Shown here: piece by piece, positions 32,501 through 35,738 of the stretch
Layout of the letters: each line of letters begins with the position of its first letter
How positions within the stretch are numbered: the stretch's first letter is position 1
NCBI GenBank assembly: GCA_902651635.1
Contig: CACRSC010000056.1
Coordinates: 206,347-242,084 of the forward strand
Length of the DNA stretch: 35,738 nucleotides
From: Mastigamoeba balamuthi
Lineage: Eukaryota > Evosea > Mastigamoebida > Mastigamoebidae
Reading direction: 5' to 3'
Position numbers and translations under genes: made by a program
Notes under the pieces: model-generated
What the model was told of the DNA's origin: nothing
The model's database searches: none
The model's input: the letters and a program-made list of their open reading frames with translations, nothing else

Positions 32501-34224
32501 CAGCTCGTGCCGCTGCCGCTCGTTCTCGTCCACGAGGCGCTGCAGCGTCTGGATGATCAGCAGGCCGCTCACAGAGCCTGCCTCGCCCTTGCCCGGGGGC
32601 ACGCGCAGCTCCTCGAACTTCTTGTGCAGGTCGTCGACGCGCGCGCTCACCGTCGTCATCGTCGCCTTGACCTCGGTCCGGAACTCCCGCTCCTCGATCA
32701 TCGTCTTGACCGCGTCCGACGTGCTCAGCCCTCCCTGCTGCACCAGCGCCCCCACGGCCCCTCCCCCGTACGCCCCCTGCGCCTGCGCCTCGTCGTAGTC
32801 GTAGTCGTCGTAGTCGCGGTCGCCAGGCAATAGAACCAGATTGAGACGGTGTTGGGGCAAAATGATGTCATCTGAATCGGACAAAAGGAAAAATGATGGT
32901 TGAAGATGATCGCGACTGGAACAAGGGCACATCCCACGCTGAGATGGACCGGGATAACCGCGATATGTTGTTTTGTCACGAATTCTGAGCTCATGAAGCA
33001 GTTGGTACTCTGCTAACGTGAGACTCTATAAGAATTCGTAGAGGTCGAGAGAGAAGGCACACCCACCACACACAAAAAGGCTGAATTGGGGCACCTCCAG
33101 CCAAGGGGCGCGGGGCTCGCGCAGCACTGCCCCTTATGGGATCGCCCCCGAAAATGCGCCTCGCAAAGAAACCACCACCTCCCAAACACAGAGCACTGGC
33201 GCACCTGCGGAGCCTGCGGCTGCGGCTGCGGCTGCGGCTGCGGGGGCGCCTGCACGTAGACTGTCTGGGGCTGGGGCTGCTGGGCGTAGATGTAGGCGGG
33301 CTGCTGCATCTGGGGCTGCTGCTGCTGCTGCATGGGCGCGTAGAGCGCCACCTGCTGGTCGTACTTGGGGTACTGCTGCTGCTGCACCTGCTGGGGGTAC
33401 ACGGCCTGCGGCTGCTGCTGCTGCTGCTGGGGCATCTGCAGCGGGGCGGGGGCAGCAGCCTGGGGTGCTGGCGACGCCTGCGGGTGGTGTGCAGGCGAGG
33501 GGGGCTGCGAGTAGCCCATGCCGGGGACGGCGGCTGTGGCCCCTGCCTTGGCGAGCCTCTTCATGAGCTGCTCCTTCTGGGCGTCCTGTGCCTGCTGGGG
33601 TGTTGTGCCGAGTGAGCCCTCGAGGTGCGTACGGAGGAGTGGGTACCATGTCAGCGTCTGCTGGGCTGGGGAAGCTCTCGAAGAGGGACCCGGGCGCGGG
33701 CGCTGGCGGGGGCACGTCCGAGGTGGGGAGGGCGATGGGGGAGGCGGCGGGGTGGTCTGCGGCAGCGGCAGAGGCGGCGGCCTTCTTGAGGCGGACGACC
33801 TCGAGCTCGAAGACGAGGGTGGCGTTGCGGGGGACAGCGGGGGGGTTGCCCTCCTTGCCGTAGGCGTACTGCGGGGGCAGCACGACGACGCGCTTGCCCC
33901 CCTTCTTCATGCCGACGAGGCCCTCGTGCCAGCCCAGGATGGTGCCCTGCAGAGGCCCTCAGTGATGAGGCGTGGGAGAGGGAGAGGGAGAGGGAGGAGA
34001 GGGAGGATGGGAGGATAGAGAGGGGAGGAGGACTGACAGCGCGCTCGCCGACGGTGATCTTGAAGAAGCCGTCGCGCTGCACGTTGCTGTCGATCTGCTG
34101 GCCCAGGGCGCCGCTCTCGGCCTGCAGCCACCCCGTGTACTTGACGCCGGCCACGTCGCCGGGGGCCAGGGCCTTGCCCGCCCTGGGCACCGCGATGTCG
34201 ACGGCCACGACGCCCGCGGCGGGN

Positions 34225-34268
<44 letters not shown>

Positions 34269-34516
34269 AGGGAGTGAGCGAGGGAGTGAGGCGAGGGAAG
34301 TGAGCGAGGAGGCGAGGGGCGCTCACGGCAAAGGAGAAGGCTGGCGTGATCTCTGCCGTGCACAGGTACTCTGTCTGCGTCCGGTAGAGCAGCAGCGCCG
34401 GCTGCCCTGCCCCCGCTGCCTTGCTCGCCAGGATGGCCGCCCCCACCCTCCCCTGGGCCACCGCCTGCGCTCCCTCGCTGCGTGTGTCCGCGTGTTGTGC
34501 CGTCAGTGGCGCCGGG

Positions 34517-34555
<39 letters not shown>

Positions 34556-35100
34556 GGAGGGCCAGAGGAGGGCAAGGACAGGACGCACTACTTGAAGGCG
34601 TGGACGGCTGCGTGGTGCATCACGGGGGGCCGCGGCATGGCTGAGGAGGGCGTGGCTGCAGGGGTGTCGTGGGGGGGCTGCTTGGGCTGCTTGGGGGCCT
34701 TGTAGCTGAACTGGGAGGAGGAGGAGCCCGGGGACGACGCCAGCCTGCCGCTGCTCTCTCCTGCTGCTGCTGCTCCTGCTGCTGCTCTCTGCTGCTGCTG
34801 CTGCTGCTGCTGGGGGAAGAGTCCTCCGAGGCCGCTGCTTGTGCCGCTGCGGAGGTGGGCCCAGGTCAGAGGGCGTGTGGCGCGTGGTGGCGATCGATGA
34901 TGGAGTGGCGATTGGTTGGCGATTGATTGGCGATTGGTTGAATGGCGGCAGGGATGTGGGGTGTGGGCTCCCCCCGTCGTCGTTATTCTCGCTGATGCCA
35001 CACCGCCACCGCCACCGCCACCGGCGCCCCTCTCTGCCTCTGTGTCTGTGCGCCCTCACCTGCCGCTCTCAAAGTAGTCCTCGTCCGAGAAGATGCTCAT
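29574..35100 (-). CDS. FKBP15: FKBP15 (WAFL) homologue: EVH1-like, FKBP, coiled coil, acidic tail
   Basis: Ten visible exons: 35100-35060, 34846-34592, 34477-34327, 34223-34038 (5' part lost in a gap), 33946-33647, 33594-33205, 32782-31899, 31827-31701, 31637-31017 and 30965-29574, or about 1449 codons. The start MSIFSDEDYF leads to GLGGLF and YKAPKQPKQ, then the AVHAF start of the EVH1-like domain, as in human FKBP15. The FKBP domain keeps YTG, D after IDS-type turn, FFKI, GW, YAYG and LVFELE, so the proline-isomerase pocket is largely canonical. A Gln/Pro-rich linker follows, then a long coiled coil containing QTLQRLVDENER and SQRFIEENSRML, both FKBP15 hallmarks, and the VFYALSAEFE...FNGEQVM block. 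An acidic tail with DDDWDDD-type motifs ends the protein. FKBP15 acts with WASH on early endosomes and actin. Confidence 0.87.
31828..31898 (-). other. GC-AG intron in FKBP15
   Basis: On the minus strand the exon ends AAGAT and the intron starts GCACGC and ends CACCGCAG. No GT exists on that strand from well inside the exon to the acceptor. Splicing in phase 2 joins TIAKM to QASIPDAEQ and keeps the coiled coil going; without it the frame leaves coiled-coil sequence. Confidence 0.78.
32783..33204 (-). other. Unusually long, AT-rich intron of FKBP15
   Basis: 422 bp, against 45-115 for most introns here, and much richer in A/T than the flanking exons. The donor is GTGCGC and the acceptor GAGGCGCAG (a second CAG lies 6 bases further). 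It contains the 62-nt hairpin at 32978-33039. It may include an inserted element. Confidence 0.65.
32978..33039. other. 62-nt imperfect hairpin inside the long FKBP15 intron
   Basis: The outer arms ACGAATTCT and AGAATTCGT pair over 9 bp. Inside, GAG/CTC and CTCA/TGAG pair with one bulged base, then AGCAG/CTGCT closes an 8-base loop, giving 21 base pairs in total. It does not form a tRNA. Strand is undetermined. Confidence 0.55.
34224..34224. other. Unresolved base marking a likely sequence gap
   Basis: A single n next to a long (TG)n run. The EVH1-like domain of FKBP15 stops at the exon before it, and the sequence resumes just before the FKBP domain, so roughly 60-70 expected residues are absent. 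A collapsed gap is more likely than one unknown base. Confidence 0.7.
34225..34264. repeat. (TG)20 microsatellite
   Basis: A perfect TG run beginning right at the unresolved base, in an intron of FKBP15. It probably caused the assembly break. Confidence 0.95.
34517..34552. repeat. (GGGACA)6 minisatellite
   Basis: Six perfect hexamer copies within the second intron of FKBP15. No function is evident. Confidence 0.95.
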
Positions 35101-35324
35101 GCGTGGCTGCACAACAGGCGACGACGGCGAGGCCCTGGGCACCGCTGGTGTGCTCTCTGTGCTCTTGGCCCTCGGGGGCTGCTGGGGTTCAGTATCGTGT
35201 TATCTGGTGCGCCGCAGATATTTCTGGTTTCTGATACTCCCCTGTGACTCGGTGACTCGGTGCTTTGCTCTCTCTTGGGTCTTTGTTGCTTTGTTGGGCG
35301 CGCAGTGCGGGGGGGTGCCTCGCC
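35101..35324. promoter_or_regulatory. Promoter region of FKBP15 and 3' end of the IMPDH gene
   Basis: 224 bp between two same-strand genes. On the minus strand AATATCT occurs at 35222-35216, within GAAATATCTGCGG, about 116 bp before the FKBP15 ATG and in gene orientation. The part next to the IMPDH stop is T-rich on the plus strand (A-rich on the transcribed strand). Confidence 0.45.
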
Positions 35325-35738
35325 TCAGACCGAGTGGAGGACGACGTCGTGGGGGTAGGACTCGCGGACGCCAGCGGGGGAGACGCGGACGTAGCGGGCG
35401 TTGGCGCGGAGGTGCGCGAGGTCGCGGGCGCCGAGGTAGCCCATGCCGCTGCGGAGGCCCCCCACGAGCGTGAAGACCACGTCGCGCACGGGGGCCGCGG
35501 CCTCCTTGAGGGCCTCGACGCCCTCGGCGGTCATCTTCATGGCGGCGGCGCCGGTGCTCTCGTAGCCGTAGCGGGCGGCGCTGCCTGCGCGCATGGCAGC
35601 GAGGGAGCCCATGCCCCGGTAGGCCTTGTAGCGGCGGCCGCTGTAGACGACCGTGTCGCCCGGGGCCTCGGGGCAGCCGGCGAGCATGCCGCCGCAGACG
35701 ACGGCGTCGGCGAGGGGGAGGGCCTTGACGATGTCGCC
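35325..35738 (-). CDS. guaB: IMP dehydrogenase, bacterial (GuaB) type, C-terminal part
   Basis: 137 residues are visible, and the gene continues beyond the window's right edge. Conserved pieces in order: [27 protein letters not shown], an RY pair in the flap (ARYGYES), AEGVEA, then [14 protein letters not shown] and the ending [11 protein letters not shown]. This forms the second half of the TIM barrel of IMP dehydrogenase, which oxidises IMP to XMP in guanine-nucleotide synthesis. GMP reductase shares the fold, but the RY flap pair favours IMPDH. The [11 protein letters not shown] and ESYPHDV forms are those of bacterial GuaB rather than the animal/fungal enzyme. No intron falls within the visible part. 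Confidence 0.85.
   Translation of the reverse strand, partial: GDIVKALPLADAVVCGGMLAGCPEAPGDTVVYSGRRYKAYRGMGSLAAMRAGSAARYGYESTGAAAMKMTAEGVEALKEAAAPVRDVVFTLVGGLRSGMGYLGARDLAHLRANARYVRVSPAGVRESYPHDVVLHSV

Noticed and set aside
29268-32798. An 1176-codon plus-strand frame rich in Leu and Arg.
   Set aside because: It is the antisense of the FKBP15 coiled coil and acidic tail; the minus strand gives the recognisable protein.
32978-33039. Possible tRNA or tRNA relic, because of an AGTTGGTA string like a D loop and outer pairing arms.
   Set aside because: There is no T arm or B box and only 62 nt between the arms; it folds as one imperfect hairpin instead.

Overview
This window is nuclear DNA from a GC-rich, intron-containing unicellular eukaryote. 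Most genes are about 70-75% GC, introns are short (mostly 45-115 bp), and proteins are rich in Ala, Gln and Ser tracts. The content points to an amoebozoan, most likely an anaerobic or microaerophilic one of the Archamoebae/Mastigamoeba kind. The reasons are a CH-IQ-DH-PH RhoGEF and talin/vinculin-type cytoskeletal proteins, two flavodoxin/4Fe-4S electron carriers typical of anaerobes, and a PEX2-like peroxin. The taxon is inferred, not proven.

Layout from left to right. 1-2100 is a less GC-rich segment with an intronless F-box gene (+). 2151-12436 (-) is a five-exon gene for a giant helical protein of about 3250 aa: vinculin/talin-like at its N-terminus, talin-like I/LWEQ-type at its C-terminus, with no FERM domain. 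12684-13840 (+) is a ubiquitin-specific protease that lacks its N-terminus at a sequence gap and carries a frameshift. 14171-16686 (-) holds two tandem flavodoxin-ferredoxin paralogues; one keeps both 4Fe-4S motifs, the other has lost one. 16816-17415 (-) is a weak candidate gene. 17594-20467 (-) is an MKT1-type pseudo-nuclease in seven exons, divergent from an intronless PEX2 gene (20742-21797, +). A tRNA-Glu(UUC) gene sits at 21952-22023. 23003-26782 (+) is the RhoGEF in eleven exons. 27360-27953 (-) is the proteasome assembly chaperone UMP1/POMP, divergent from a CHTOP/FoP-like mRNA-export gene (28458-29048, +). 29574-35100 (-) is a full-length FKBP15 homologue (EVH1-like, FKBP, coiled coil, acidic tail), interrupted by a second gap. 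35325-35738 (-) is the C-terminal end of a bacterial-type IMP dehydrogenase running off the window.

The genes do not form one pathway. Three of them (giant helical protein, RhoGEF, FKBP15) belong to actin/endosome dynamics, two (USP, UMP1) to the ubiquitin-proteasome system, two (MKT1, CHTOP) to mRNA fate, and the flavodoxin-ferredoxins and PEX2 to anaerobic redox metabolism and peroxisomes. Several pairs are divergent and share short GC-rich promoters.

The most notable signals are: the giant FERM-less talin/vinculin-like protein; at least four GC-AG introns with no usable GT, alongside a dominant non-canonical GTGCGC donor; a strand-oriented AATATC[CT] motif upstream of several genes; paralogous flavodoxin-ferredoxins whose first exon and intron are nearly identical while exon 2 has diverged and lost a cluster; and a 62-nt hairpin inside an unusually long, AT-rich FKBP15 intron. 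Exon boundaries were derived by hand from reading-frame and splice-phase consistency and have no transcript support.
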